From assembly GCF_001431465.1 (NCBI RefSeq), contig NZ_LDJJ01000021.1:1-64000 (forward strand): a DNA stretch of 64,000 bases, in the 5' to 3' direction. The stretch is from Stenotrophomonas terrae (GTDB lineage: Bacteria > Pseudomonadota > Gammaproteobacteria > Xanthomonadales > Xanthomonadaceae). The stretch's first letter is position 1. The number at the start of each line of letters is the position of its first letter. Shown piece after piece: positions 1 to 8,003 of this stretch. Under the pieces are notes generated by a model, which was given only the letters and a program-made list of their open reading frames with translations, had not been told where the DNA came from and made no database searches. The position numbers were made by a program, and so were the translations under genes.

Positions 1-64
1 CGGCCCTTTGCTGTGGTTGTACTGCCTTTACTAGCTCCTCGTTCCTGGCAACTAGTTCCTTGCT

Positions 65-679
65 TCAAGGCACCTTGGTAATCACCGCGCAGGCCAGGCG
101 CGCACCGGCATTGCCGGTCGGCTGGGTCTTGTAGTCGTCCGGGTCGGCGTGGACGATCAGGCCACGGCCGACGATATCAAAACCATCGCCTACGCCGACG
201 TTGACGTTGCTCGCCACCGGCCCGTCGATATGCGCATTACCCTGCGCATCGGCCTTGATGTTGGGCATGTCACCGCCGTGATGCATCGCGGCACTGATGC
301 TGCCGTGTTCGCTGCTGCCCGGGTTGAAGTGGCCACCGGCGCTGCTGCCGTCCGGTGCGCTGCAATCACCCTTCTCGTGAATGTGGAAGCCGTGCTCGCT
401 GTCCGGCTTCAGGCCGCTGATGTCACCGCTGGCGCGCAGCTGGCCATCAACCAGGCTGAAATTGATGGTGCCGGCAACCGTGCTGTCCTTGGTCGGCTGC
501 AGCTGGGCGGTGGCGATAGGCTTGGCCATCTCCGGCGGTGCGGCCGGGTCGGCCACCGGCGCGGTTGCCGCCGGCGGGGTGATGCTGTCGGCCGGCACCG
601 CATCGGGCTCGGCGCCCTTGTTGCAGGCGCTCAGGGCCAGGGCGCTGGCGAGGAACAAGCTGGTGTGGATCAGTCGCAT
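65..679 (-). CDS. sodC: Cu/Zn superoxide dismutase lipoprotein (second of a tandem pair)
   Basis: Dismutes superoxide in the periplasm. The 204-residue product opens with a lipoprotein signal ending LSAC (Cys19), then a Pro/Ala-rich linker to about residue 60, then a complete SodC domain. Copper ligands are seen at H99 and H101 (motif FHIHEKGDC), bridging H117 (GGHFNP) and H177; zinc ligands are H125, H133/134 and D137; the disulfide pair is C106 and C197. A strong ribosome site (AAGGGAG, 7 nt before ATG) fixes the start at 679. It lies 45 nt downstream of a second sodC in the same orientation, so the two are probably co-transcribed. Family assignment is firm; periplasmic membrane anchoring is inferred from the lipobox. 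Confidence 0.95.
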   Translation of the reverse strand: MRLIHTSLFLASALALSACNKGAEPDAVPADSITPPAATAPVADPAAPPEMAKPIATAQLQPTKDSTVAGTINFSLVDGQLRASGDISGLKPDSEHGFHIHEKGDCSAPDGSSAGGHFNPGSSEHGSISAAMHHGGDMPNIKADAQGNAHIDGPVASNVNVGVGDGFDIVGRGLIVHADPDDYKTQPTGNAGARLACAVITKVP

Positions 680-724
680 TGGGTGACTCCCTTGCTGGTC
701 TGGTTCAAATCAGGATTGGCGCGC

Positions 725-1297
725 TCAGCGCACCACGCGGATCACCGCGCAGGCAACGCGCGCACCGGCATTGCCGGCTGGCTGGCTGCGGTAATCGTCG
801 GCCGCTGCATGCACTACCAGTGCACGGCCGGCAACGTCGTTTGCAGCACCACCGCCAAGAGTAACGCCACGCAGGTGTACGTCTACGTGAACCACACCTT
901 CGGCGTTTGCCTGCAGATTGTCCATGTCGCCGGCATGATGTACCCCGGCACCGGCGCGCCCGTGCTGCTGCATGGCCGGGTTGAAATGGCCACCGGCACT
1001 GCTTGCATCCATCGCGCTGCAATCGCCTTTTTCATGCACATGGAAGGCGGCCTGCTGGCCACGCGGCAGGCCACCAATGACGCCGGTGATGTGTACCCCA
1101 CCCGCTTCCGGCACCAGCGCCAGACGGCCACTGACCAGGCTGGCCGAGGCCGGCGCGAGATTGGCTTCGGCCAACTTGGCGGTACTGACCGTAGCCACCG
1201 GCGGCGGCGGTGGCTCGGCCTTGGTCGCCGGGCCTGAGCTACAGGCGGCAAGCAGCAAGGTGCTGGTGGCGGTCAACAGGAACAGGCGCTGGCGCAT
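725..1297 (-). CDS. sodC: Cu/Zn superoxide dismutase lipoprotein (first of a tandem pair)
   Basis: Second periplasmic SodC, 190 residues. Lipobox LAAC (Cys19), a proline-rich linker, then the catalytic domain with Cu ligands H86 and H88 (FHVHEKGDC), bridging H104, Zn ligands H112, H120/121 and D124, fourth Cu ligand H163, and the C93-C183 disulfide pair. The reading frame is open far upstream into the kinase gene, but the AGGAG site ending 6 nt before the ATG at 1297, followed at once by a signal peptide, makes that the start. The core shares long identical stretches with the downstream copy (HEKGDCSA, SSAGGHFNP, GNAGAR), so the pair arose by duplication, while linkers and N-termini have diverged. 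Confidence 0.94.
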   Translation of the reverse strand: MRQRLFLLTATSTLLLAACSSGPATKAEPPPPPVATVSTAKLAEANLAPASASLVSGRLALVPEAGGVHITGVIGGLPRGQQAAFHVHEKGDCSAMDASSAGGHFNPAMQQHGRAGAGVHHAGDMDNLQANAEGVVHVDVHLRGVTLGGGAANDVAGRALVVHAAADDYRSQPAGNAGARVACAVIRVVR

Positions 1298-1415
1298 CGG
1301 GAACTCCTCTGAATACATGCCGGGCAGGCCGATGGCCAACCGCAGCGTTGCGTTGTTGCGAACATATCGGGCCAACGATGCCTGTTTGTCGGCACGCGGT
1401 CGAGCGTTGCGTCTG

Positions 1416-3902
1416 TCAATCGGCGCCAGCGCCCACTGCTGCTGTACCGTCGCCCGCTGCCTGCACCTTCTGCAAGGTGCTGCGCGCATCGCGCAACGCG
1501 CCTTCATGCTGATCGCCATACACTTGGCGCATCGCCTGCAACGCGGCGTTGGCGTGCTGCAGGGCATTGCCGCTCTGGCCCAGCACCAGCTCGGCTTCGG
1601 CCAGGCCACGCAGGACCTCCGCGGTGATGTGATTGGCGCGGCCCAGGTTACGGTCTGCGAGGGCCAGCAGCGCCTTCTGCTCATCCCGCGACTGTCGGGC
1701 CTGGCCGGCAGCCAACAGCCAATTGGCATGGTTGTGGCGGGCAACCAGGGTGGACATGGATTCGGGGCCGTAACGCTTCGCACTCCACTCCATGCTTGCA
1801 CGGTAGTACGGCCCGGCTTCGTCCACCTTTCCCTGTTCACGCAAGGCACTGCCGAGCATGCCGCGCACACCCATGGGATAGGCATTGTCGACGCCGTACA
1901 TGCGCTCATAGGCCGCCAGCAACTGCCTGAGTTCAGGCTCGGCACCCGCGAAATCACGCATGCGCAGCCTTGTCGTCACCAGATCACGTCGTGCTACCAG
2001 CGTCAGTGCATGGTCGGGTCCATTGATCCGGGTGCGCCGCTGTACCACTTCATCCATCAAGGCGATGGACTGCGGGTAATCGCCACTGGTGGACAGCATG
2101 TTGGCGTAGCGCTTGGCGGCATCCAGGCGCTGCTGGTCGTCGGCAGGTCCGCTGCGGTCCAACGCATCCAGCGCTTGCCTGGCCAGATGCAGGGCTGGCT
2201 GCACCCTGCCCTGCTGGAACCAGACCCATGCCAGCCGCGACCGCATGTCGGCGCCCAACCGGTGATGGTCGGCGCCGCCCGCGCTGGCCTTGGCGATGCC
2301 CTCCTGCAACACCGCCTCCGCCTGTGCATGGGTGCCGTTGACGATATAGGCCTCACCCAATATCTGCAGTGCGCGCAGGCGCTGCCGTTCCAGCAGCCCG
2401 GGGTGCTGGTCGGCAAGTGCACGTACCGATTGCAGGTGACCGATCGCGCGCGGATATTCATCGAGCGTGATCTGGTTGATCGCGATGATCAGCTGCATGT
2501 CCGCAAGGATGTCCGGATGCGCCGCCAGATCCCGGGGGGCACGCCTGGAGGCATCATCCAGTACCCGCAACATCAAGGTCCGGTCCAGGCCGTCGGCCAT
2601 GGCCGGGTCCATGCTGTCCAACACCGAGGCCAGGAAGCGCGAGGAGACCGTGGCGCGCGCGGCTTCCTGGCGTGCTTCGTGCAGCGACCAGCTGGTGACT
2701 GCCAGGCCCGCCAGCAGCACCAGGCCGACAACTGCCGCAGCCCCCACCATCAGCCGGTTGCGACGTGCGAATTTGCGCAGCGACAGCAGCCGGGTACGGC
2801 CCGCTGCCTGCGGTGGGTAATGCCGCAGCCAACGGCGCAGATCCTCAAGCAGCAACGATACCGACGCGTAGCGCTCACCACGCGCAGGTCGCAGCGCCTT
2901 CAATGCGATGGCGTCCAGACCGTCACGCAACTCCCGGCGCAGACGCGCCGGCGTGCTGCCGCGGGTGCTGGCCAGCTGTGCCTGCCGCTGCGGGGCAAGC
3001 CCCTGCAGGTACTGCGATGGCCGCTGTAGCGCGGCGCCGTCCGGGCAGCTGCCGCAGGCAAGTTGGTACAGGATCGCGCCAAGCGAATACACGTCGCTGC
3101 GCGCATCGACATCACTGTCTGGCAGCGATTGCTCCGGGCTCATGTAACCCGGCGTACCGCCGCCGCTGCCGGTCTCCGCGGCCTCGGCTTCAATGGCGAT
3201 GCCGAAATCGATGATCTTCGGCATCGGCTGCCCATCGACGCTGCCCACCAGCACATTGGCAGGCTTCAGATCGCGATGGATCACGCCTTTCTGGTGTGCG
3301 TGCTGGACCCCTTCGGCAACCTTGGCCAGCAGTTCCACACGTTGCCGCAGGCTGGCGCCGTGCTGGTCGCACCACTCGGTGATCGGCTGGCCCTGGATGT
3401 ATTCCATGACCAGATAGGCACGGCCTTCCGGGTCGGTACCGGCATCATGGATCTGCGCGATGGCAGGGTGCTGCATATGCGCCAGCAGCCGGCATTCGTA
3501 CTCGAAGTGCGCGTGCCGGCGCCCGCTCAAGGCCGGTGCGCTGACCAGCTTGAGCGCCACCTCGCGCGCATAGGCACCATCGGCGCGCTGCGCCAGATAC
3601 ACCCGGCCCATGCCACCAGCGCCGATCATCCGCTCCACCGACCATGGCCCAAACCGGGTGCCTGCGATCACCTCGGCCTCGGCGGCCTGCAGCAATACCT
3701 CGGCCGCGCGTTGCACCGGCTCACACAGCCGGCGGGTAGCGTCGGTATCCGCATCGGCGGCAATCAGCGCCAGCAATTCCCGCTGCAACACCGGATCGTC
3801 GGCGGTCTGCGCATGGATGAAACGGATCCGCTCGTTTTCAGGAAGATCGGTTGCCTGGCCGAACAGCTCGACCAGCCGGTTCCAGGCATCGGCGCTCAGC
3901 AT
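1416..3902 (-). CDS. Membrane Ser/Thr protein kinase with C-terminal TPR region
   Basis: Hanks-type kinase of 828 residues. An N-terminal helical segment (1-75, like those of Xanthomonadaceae kinases) precedes the kinase domain: glycine loop IGAGGMGRVYLA (93-104), catalytic Lys118 (VALKLV), HRDLKPANVLV from 209, and DFG at 232-234. One transmembrane helix lies near 384-405, and the rest (about 440-810) is a run of TPR-like helical repeats, presumably the sensing or substrate-binding part outside the cytoplasm. No clear Shine-Dalgarno precedes the ATG at 3902. In related genomes such kinases often sit next to an ECF sigma factor; none is adjacent here (the upstream neighbour is ntrC, 203 nt away). 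Substrates unknown. Confidence 0.9.
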   Translation of the reverse strand: MLSADAWNRLVELFGQATDLPENERIRFIHAQTADDPVLQRELLALIAADADTDATRRLCEPVQRAAEVLLQAAEAEVIAGTRFGPWSVERMIGAGGMGRVYLAQRADGAYAREVALKLVSAPALSGRRHAHFEYECRLLAHMQHPAIAQIHDAGTDPEGRAYLVMEYIQGQPITEWCDQHGASLRQRVELLAKVAEGVQHAHQKGVIHRDLKPANVLVGSVDGQPMPKIIDFGIAIEAEAAETGSGGGTPGYMSPEQSLPDSDVDARSDVYSLGAILYQLACGSCPDGAALQRPSQYLQGLAPQRQAQLASTRGSTPARLRRELRDGLDAIALKALRPARGERYASVSLLLEDLRRWLRHYPPQAAGRTRLLSLRKFARRNRLMVGAAAVVGLVLLAGLAVTSWSLHEARQEAARATVSSRFLASVLDSMDPAMADGLDRTLMLRVLDDASRRAPRDLAAHPDILADMQLIIAINQITLDEYPRAIGHLQSVRALADQHPGLLERQRLRALQILGEAYIVNGTHAQAEAVLQEGIAKASAGGADHHRLGADMRSRLAWVWFQQGRVQPALHLARQALDALDRSGPADDQQRLDAAKRYANMLSTSGDYPQSIALMDEVVQRRTRINGPDHALTLVARRDLVTTRLRMRDFAGAEPELRQLLAAYERMYGVDNAYPMGVRGMLGSALREQGKVDEAGPYYRASMEWSAKRYGPESMSTLVARHNHANWLLAAGQARQSRDEQKALLALADRNLGRANHITAEVLRGLAEAELVLGQSGNALQHANAALQAMRQVYGDQHEGALRDARSTLQKVQAAGDGTAAVGAGAD

Positions 3903-4105
3903 GTTGCGGGGCGCCGTAGACGACGGCGCGGCACCGCTGCGCGGGAGCGGCCGTGCGGGTGCACGGGAAACGCCATGGGCATACGCCGGTCAGCGCGTTG
4001 TCGGCGCCGCATCAGCCCCTTGCCATCCACCAACGGTGTCGTGGTTTCCATGGGGAGCCGAGTATACATACCGCCATTCAGCTGGGCTGGGCGGGCCGTC
4101 GCAGC

Positions 4106-5545
4106 TCAGCGACGGCGGCCTGGCCCCAGCTTGCGGGTGATGGTATTGCGGCCCAGTCCGAGCCGCGCGGCGGCATCGGCACGATGGCCGTCAGTGAAGT
4201 CCAGCGCCACTTCCAGCAACACGTTGTCCAGCCGCTCGCGGGCCTCGGCGTGCAGGCCGCTGGCACCTTCGGCCAGGCGCTGGCGCGCCCACGCGGCCAA
4301 GGCGCGATCCCAGTGCTCAGGGGCAAGCGGCGTGGTGGCGTGGGTGGCGCGGCCACCGCGGTTCAAGGCGGCCTTTACGTCCTCGGCCGATACGGTATCG
4401 GCGACGGCCAACGCAGCCAATCGCCAGCAGACGTTTTCCAGCTCGCGCACATTGCCCGGCCAGCTGTGCTCGCGCAGTGCCTTTACCGCGGCCACGGACA
4501 GGCGCTTGGCCGGCATGTCGAGCCGGCGTGCGGCATTGGCCAGGAAGTTCTCGGCCAGCTGCGGCACATCGCCCAGGCGCTCGCGCAGTGGCGGCAGCAG
4601 CAGCCGCACCATGTCCAGGCGATGCAGCAGGTCGGCGCGGAAGCGGCCTTGTTCGACCAGGGTTTCCAGGTCCTGATGGGTGGCGGCAACCACGCGTACA
4701 TCAACGCGGATCAGCTCACGGCCACCGACGCGGAAGAACTCGCCCTCGGCCAGCACGCGCAACAGCCGGGTCTGCAGGGCCAGTGGCATATCGCCGATTT
4801 CATCGAGGAACAGGGTGCCGCCATCGGCCTGCTCGAAGCGGCCGATATGACGTTTGCTGGCACCAGTGAAGGCGCCGGCTTCATGGCCGAACAATTCGCT
4901 TTCCAGCAGCTCGGCCGGGATCGCGGCCGTGTTGAGGGCAACGAACGGGCCTTTGGCGCGCGGCGACTCGCGGTGCAGCGCATTGGCCACCAGCTCCTTG
5001 CCGGTGCCGGTTTCGCCGTTGATCAGCACCGACAACGGTGCCTGCGCAAGCCGACCGATGGCGCGGAACAAGGCGCGCATGGCCGGCGTGTCGCCGATCA
5101 ATTGTGGCGGCCCTTCTTCTTTCTGCGCGGGCGCCGGCGTAGCCGCGGGTACAGGCAGCTCTTCGGCCTCGGGCAGCGCGCGCCGCGCCAGCTCCACCGC
5201 GTCATCCAGGTCGAACGGTTTGGACAGGAATTCATGCGCGCCGCCGCGGAAGGCGCCGGCGGTGCTGGCCACATCGGTATAGGCCGACATCACGATCACC
5301 GGCAGCTGCGGGTGCGCAGCCTTGAGCTTGTCCAGCAATACCAGCCCGTCATCGCCGGGCATGCGCACGTCGGTGAACAACAGATCCGGTACCGGCTGCT
5401 GGGCCAGCGCAGCCAATGCAGCGGCGGCGCTGTCGAAACCCTCGACGCTGTAACCGGCATCACGCAGTGCAGTGCTGAGTACAAAACGTACCGAGCGATC
5501 ATCATCGACGACCCAGACAGTCGCGGCCGCACTGGGCTTATGCAT
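4106..5545 (-). CDS. ntrC: Nitrogen regulation response regulator NtrC (GlnG)
   Basis: Sigma-54 activator of nitrogen-limitation genes, 479 residues with the full three-domain plan. The receiver domain has the acidic pocket VDDD (13-16), phospho-acceptor D59 (FTDVRMPG) and conserved K109. The AAA+ domain has Walker A GETGTGKE (177-184), the sigma-54-contacting GAFTGA loop (224-229) and Walker B LFLDEI. A C-terminal Fis-type helix-turn-helix ([17 protein letters not shown]) binds DNA. Its start overlaps the end of ntrB by 8 nt, so the two are translationally coupled. Expected DNA targets are visible in this window at 6594-6610, 11741-11757 and 11770-11786. Length matches E. coli NtrC (469). 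Confidence 0.97.
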   Translation of the reverse strand: MHKPSAAATVWVVDDDRSVRFVLSTALRDAGYSVEGFDSAAAALAALAQQPVPDLLFTDVRMPGDDGLVLLDKLKAAHPQLPVIVMSAYTDVASTAGAFRGGAHEFLSKPFDLDDAVELARRALPEAEELPVPAATPAPAQKEEGPPQLIGDTPAMRALFRAIGRLAQAPLSVLINGETGTGKELVANALHRESPRAKGPFVALNTAAIPAELLESELFGHEAGAFTGASKRHIGRFEQADGGTLFLDEIGDMPLALQTRLLRVLAEGEFFRVGGRELIRVDVRVVAATHQDLETLVEQGRFRADLLHRLDMVRLLLPPLRERLGDVPQLAENFLANAARRLDMPAKRLSVAAVKALREHSWPGNVRELENVCWRLAALAVADTVSAEDVKAALNRGGRATHATTPLAPEHWDRALAAWARQRLAEGASGLHAEARERLDNVLLEVALDFTDGHRADAAARLGLGRNTITRKLGPGRRR

Positions 5546-6593
5546 CGCTCACCTCCGGCGCTTCCTCGGCAACCGGCAACGGCAGCAGCACGGTGAACAC
5601 GGTATGGCCGGGGCGCGAGCGGTAGCTCAAGGTGCCGCGATGTTCGCGGGCTACCTGCTGGGCCAGTGCCAGGCCGAGCCCGGTGCCTTCGGCGCGGCCG
5701 CTGACCAGCGGCAGGAACAGGTGTTCGGCCAGTTCCTCCGGCACACCACGACCGTCGTCGGCCACTTCCAGGCGCAGTGCCAGCGCGTAAGGTTGCTCGG
5801 CGATGCGCAGGCCATGCTCCACGCGGGTACGCAAGGTGACGCTGGTGGCACCGGCCTGGATGGCATTGCGGACCAGATTGAGCAGCGCCTGGGTCAGGCG
5901 ATCGGCGTCACCGGCAAACTCCGGGATGCTGGGGTCGTAATCGCGCAGCAGGCGCACCGACCAGCCGGCCTCGTTCTCGACCAGGCGCAGCACCCGCTCC
6001 AACGCGGCATGGATGTTCAGCGGCGCGTGCGGGCGTTGCGGGGCCGGCGACAGCAGCTGTTCCAGCAAGGTGTTGAGGCGCTCGATCTCGGCGCCGATCA
6101 GTTCGATCAGTTCGCGTTCGTCGGCATCGCGGCCACTGGCGCGGCGCGCCAGCAGCTGGGCGGCGCCCTTGAGCCCGGCCAGTGGATTACGCAGCTCGTG
6201 GGCCAGGCCTTTGAGCGCGGCACTGAACGCGCCGGGCAGTACCTGGGCCGGATCGGTACCTTGGAATTCGTCCACCGGATGGGCTTCCAGCAGCCAGCCG
6301 CCCTCCTCCACCGCACTCAACCAGCCATCGGCGAAGCGCGGCGCCTCGCCCGGCAGCGCCAAGGTCAATCGCGGCAGGCGGGTCATGTCGGTCACCGGCA
6401 GCGCCAGTCGCTGCGCCAGGGCCTCGCCCTGCGCTTCCAGCGACACCAGCGGCTGGCCCAGCAGGCGCCGCACGCTTACCCCCAGCCAGCGGCAGAACGC
6501 CGGATTGGCCCCCTGGATGCGGCCGTCCGCGTCACTCCAGACCAGGGGAGTGGCCATCAGGTCCGGCGAAGGGCTGAAATCAGGGTCGGTCAT
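5538..6593 (-). CDS. ntrB: Nitrogen sensor histidine kinase NtrB (GlnL)
   Basis: Bifunctional kinase/phosphatase of NtrC controlled by the PII protein. The 351-residue product (E. coli 349) has an N-terminal PAS-type domain (DADGRIQGANPAF near 20-40), the H-box HELRNPLAG with the phospho-accepting His, an N-box (LLNLVRNAIQA) and the ATP lid region (DDGRGVPEELAEHLFLP, GTGLGLALAQQV). The start at 6593 is chosen for family length; a second Met 12 residues in is possible. No Shine-Dalgarno is seen, because the DNA directly upstream of this ATG is an NtrC-type operator. The stop of the upstream amidase is only 28 nt away, so readthrough from that gene may contribute to expression. Confidence 0.95.
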   Translation of the reverse strand: MTDPDFSPSPDLMATPLVWSDADGRIQGANPAFCRWLGVSVRRLLGQPLVSLEAQGEALAQRLALPVTDMTRLPRLTLALPGEAPRFADGWLSAVEEGGWLLEAHPVDEFQGTDPAQVLPGAFSAALKGLAHELRNPLAGLKGAAQLLARRASGRDADERELIELIGAEIERLNTLLEQLLSPAPQRPHAPLNIHAALERVLRLVENEAGWSVRLLRDYDPSIPEFAGDADRLTQALLNLVRNAIQAGATSVTLRTRVEHGLRIAEQPYALALRLEVADDGRGVPEELAEHLFLPLVSGRAEGTGLGLALAQQVAREHRGTLSYRSRPGHTVFTVLLPLPVAEEAPEVSDA

Positions 6594-6610
6594 TGCACCA
6601 ATATAGTGCA
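6594..6610. promoter_or_regulatory. NtrC-binding site directly against the ntrB start codon
   Basis: TGCACCAATATAGTGCA fits the NtrC dyad (TGCAC-YA-N3-TR-GTGCA type). On the minus strand it reads TGCACTATATTGGTGCA, which I recall as nearly the same as a glnA upstream site of enteric bacteria. Its last base touches the ATG of ntrB, and no -24/-12 element is visible beside it. Such a position suits repression or a roadblock (autoregulation by NtrC) rather than activation from a distance. Confidence 0.75.
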
Positions 6611-6621
6611 AACCGACCGGA

Positions 6622-7359
6622 TCACTGCTTCTGCTGCAGCAGGGAATACAGGATGCGGGCGTCTTCGAGGTCGAGTTCGGCCGGCAGCGTGTCGCTGCCA
6701 CGGAAGCGGCGATGGAAGGCGCGCACCGCAGCGGCACGGTCGTCCAGCGCATAGCCGAAGGCCTGCATCGCCATCCAGCTGTCGAAGCCAGCCGGTGCCG
6801 GGCCGTGCCTGGGGTCGGGCCACAGGCCGAAACCGGCTTCTGCCAGTTGCTGCCACGGGAAATAGCGGCTGGGATCGGCCTTGCGGGTCGGTGCGAGGTC
6901 GGCATGGCCGATGATCTGGCTGCGCGGAATGTTGTAGCGGCTGCAGAGGTCTTCGAGCAGGCGCAGCAGGGTGGCGATCTGCGGCTGGGTGAAGGGGCTG
7001 CTGCCGTTGTTGTCGATCTCGATGCCGATCGAGGTCGAGTTGAGATCGGTGAAGCCACCCCAGCGGCCGCCACCGGCATGCCAGGCGCGTTCGCCATCGG
7101 CCACCAGCTGGTAGAGGTCACCATCGCGGCCCACCAGATAATGCGAGCTCACCTGGCCACCGCTGTTGGCGGTGCGCAGCGTGTCCAGGCTTTCCTGCAC
7201 CGAGCCCTGCTCGGTGTGGTGCAGCACGATCAGCACCGGCTGGCGCTCGTTGTAGTTGGGCGACGGCACCCACTGCGCCAGCGGATTGCGCTCCGGGGCG
7301 GAAGTACAGGCAGTCAGCGAGGCCAACAGGGCGAGCGGCAGCAGCAGTTTGGTCTTCAT
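6622..7359 (-). CDS. N-acetylmuramoyl-L-alanine amidase, AmiD-like lipoprotein
   Basis: Zinc amidase cleaving the MurNAc-L-Ala bond of peptidoglycan or its turnover fragments. The 245-residue product has a lipobox LTAC (Cys18) and then an Amidase_2 (PGRP-like) fold: VLHHTEQ (His47/48), SSHYLVGRDG, AWHAGGG, IGIEIDNNG, and the second half of the zinc site at H152 and D162 (GHADLAPTRKADP). Outer-membrane anchoring as for E. coli AmiD is inferred. An alternative start lies 9 nt upstream (MPD). The gene sits between amtB and ntrB without an obvious functional tie to nitrogen, though muropeptide recycling does yield amino sugars. Confidence 0.92.
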   Translation of the reverse strand: MKTKLLLPLALLASLTACTSAPERNPLAQWVPSPNYNERQPVLIVLHHTEQGSVQESLDTLRTANSGGQVSSHYLVGRDGDLYQLVADGERAWHAGGGRWGGFTDLNSTSIGIEIDNNGSSPFTQPQIATLLRLLEDLCSRYNIPRSQIIGHADLAPTRKADPSRYFPWQQLAEAGFGLWPDPRHGPAPAGFDSWMAMQAFGYALDDRAAAVRAFHRRFRGSDTLPAELDLEDARILYSLLQQKQ

Positions 7360-7503
7360 GTCCGGCATTGCACGTTGCCGCGCGCCGCTTTGCAAGTGCG
7401 CACAGGCATGGGCAGGAAGCTGGGCCGACAACGGTGGCGATGTTGATTGCTTGCATGGGAGGGCCTGCTCAGTGCGTGGGAAGTCCGGTGTGATGCCGGC
7501 GCG

Positions 7504-7522
7504 GAACATGCCGTGCATGTTC
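7504..7522. promoter_or_regulatory. Perfect 8+3+8 palindrome, possible operator
   Basis: GAACATGCCGTGCATGTTC is a perfect dyad (8-bp arms, 3-nt centre). It lies in the 243-nt space between the divergently transcribed amidase (start 7359) and the small gene at 7603, about 80 nt upstream of the latter. There is no T-run, so a terminator is unlikely. I do not recognise the regulator. Confidence 0.4.
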
Positions 7523-7602
7523 AGAACGCTTTCCGCTGGGGTGGGCTGCCCGATCTGTCCAGGCTGTGCAGACTTGTTGCCCAAGACTCGGTTGGAACTG
7601 CG

Positions 7603-7860
7603 ATGCGCGATTCACTGAAACAGAAAATCATCACCGTCTGCGATGCCAGGATCGCTGCGAAGGGCCCGACGGTAGGGCTGTCGTTCTATGCGTTTTTTTC
7701 CAACCGCAATGATGATCCGGAACTGCTGATGGAAGCGGCTACCTGGTGGATCCAGACCCATCGCCTGGATCATTTTGAGAAGGCCGGGAAGATCAAGGCG
7801 TTGGTAAAGCCACCCTCACCCCCAACCCCTCTCCCGGAGGGAGAGGGGCTAGAACTGTAG
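7603..7860 (+). CDS. Small uncharacterised protein with repeat-derived C-terminus
   Basis: An 85-residue protein beginning MRDSLKQKIITVCD, with a mixed alpha/beta-looking core and no signal peptide, membrane segment or recognisable catalytic motif. Codon use matches its neighbours. The last 16 or so residues (PPSPPTPLPEGEGLEL) are translated from the intergenic repeat that starts at 7813, so the ancestral protein probably ended near ALVK. The stop codon falls inside the GTAG motif of a SMAG element. No function can be assigned. The ATG at 7603 is the first start after which the core sequence is continuous. Confidence 0.6.
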   Translation: MRDSLKQKIITVCDARIAAKGPTVGLSFYAFFSNRNDDPELLMEAATWWIQTHRLDHFEKAGKIKALVKPPSPPTPLPEGEGLEL

Positions 7861-7947
7861 TGCCGAGCCATGCTCGGCAGAGGCTTTCCCGGTAACGCCT
7901 CAAAGTTGCCCTCACCCCAACCCCTCTCCCGTAAACGGGAGAGGGGC
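7813..7947. repeat. Two CCCTCACCCC-type inverted repeats flanking a SMAG palindrome
   Basis: Copies of CCCTCACCCCAACCCCTCTC followed by a hairpin (CTCTCCC..GGGAGAG) lie at 7813-7850 and 7909-7947 in the same orientation. Between them, at 7857-7879, is a GTAG-headed palindrome of the SMAG type (core TGCCGAGCCATGCTCGGCA). The first copy overlaps the 3' end of the small gene at 7603. The second lies downstream of amtB (stop at 8004). Confidence 0.8.
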
Positions 7948-8003
7948 TTAGGCCTGCTTCGGCAGAGAGGCTTTGGTCTTCTGCCGGAAAGAGGCCAGCG
8001 CAA

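Noticed and set aside
1-64. Left edge of the window
   Set aside because: Too short to assign; contains an ACTAG..ACTAGT pattern but no frame or terminator I can support.
972-3029. Long plus-strand open frame (685 codons) opposite the kinase gene
   Set aside because: It is the antisense shadow of the kinase; composition is Ala/Arg/Gln/His-rich with no domain, while the minus strand gives a complete kinase.
3063-5596. Long plus-strand open frames over ntrC
   Set aside because: Shadows in high-GC DNA; the minus strand carries full-length NtrC with all motifs.
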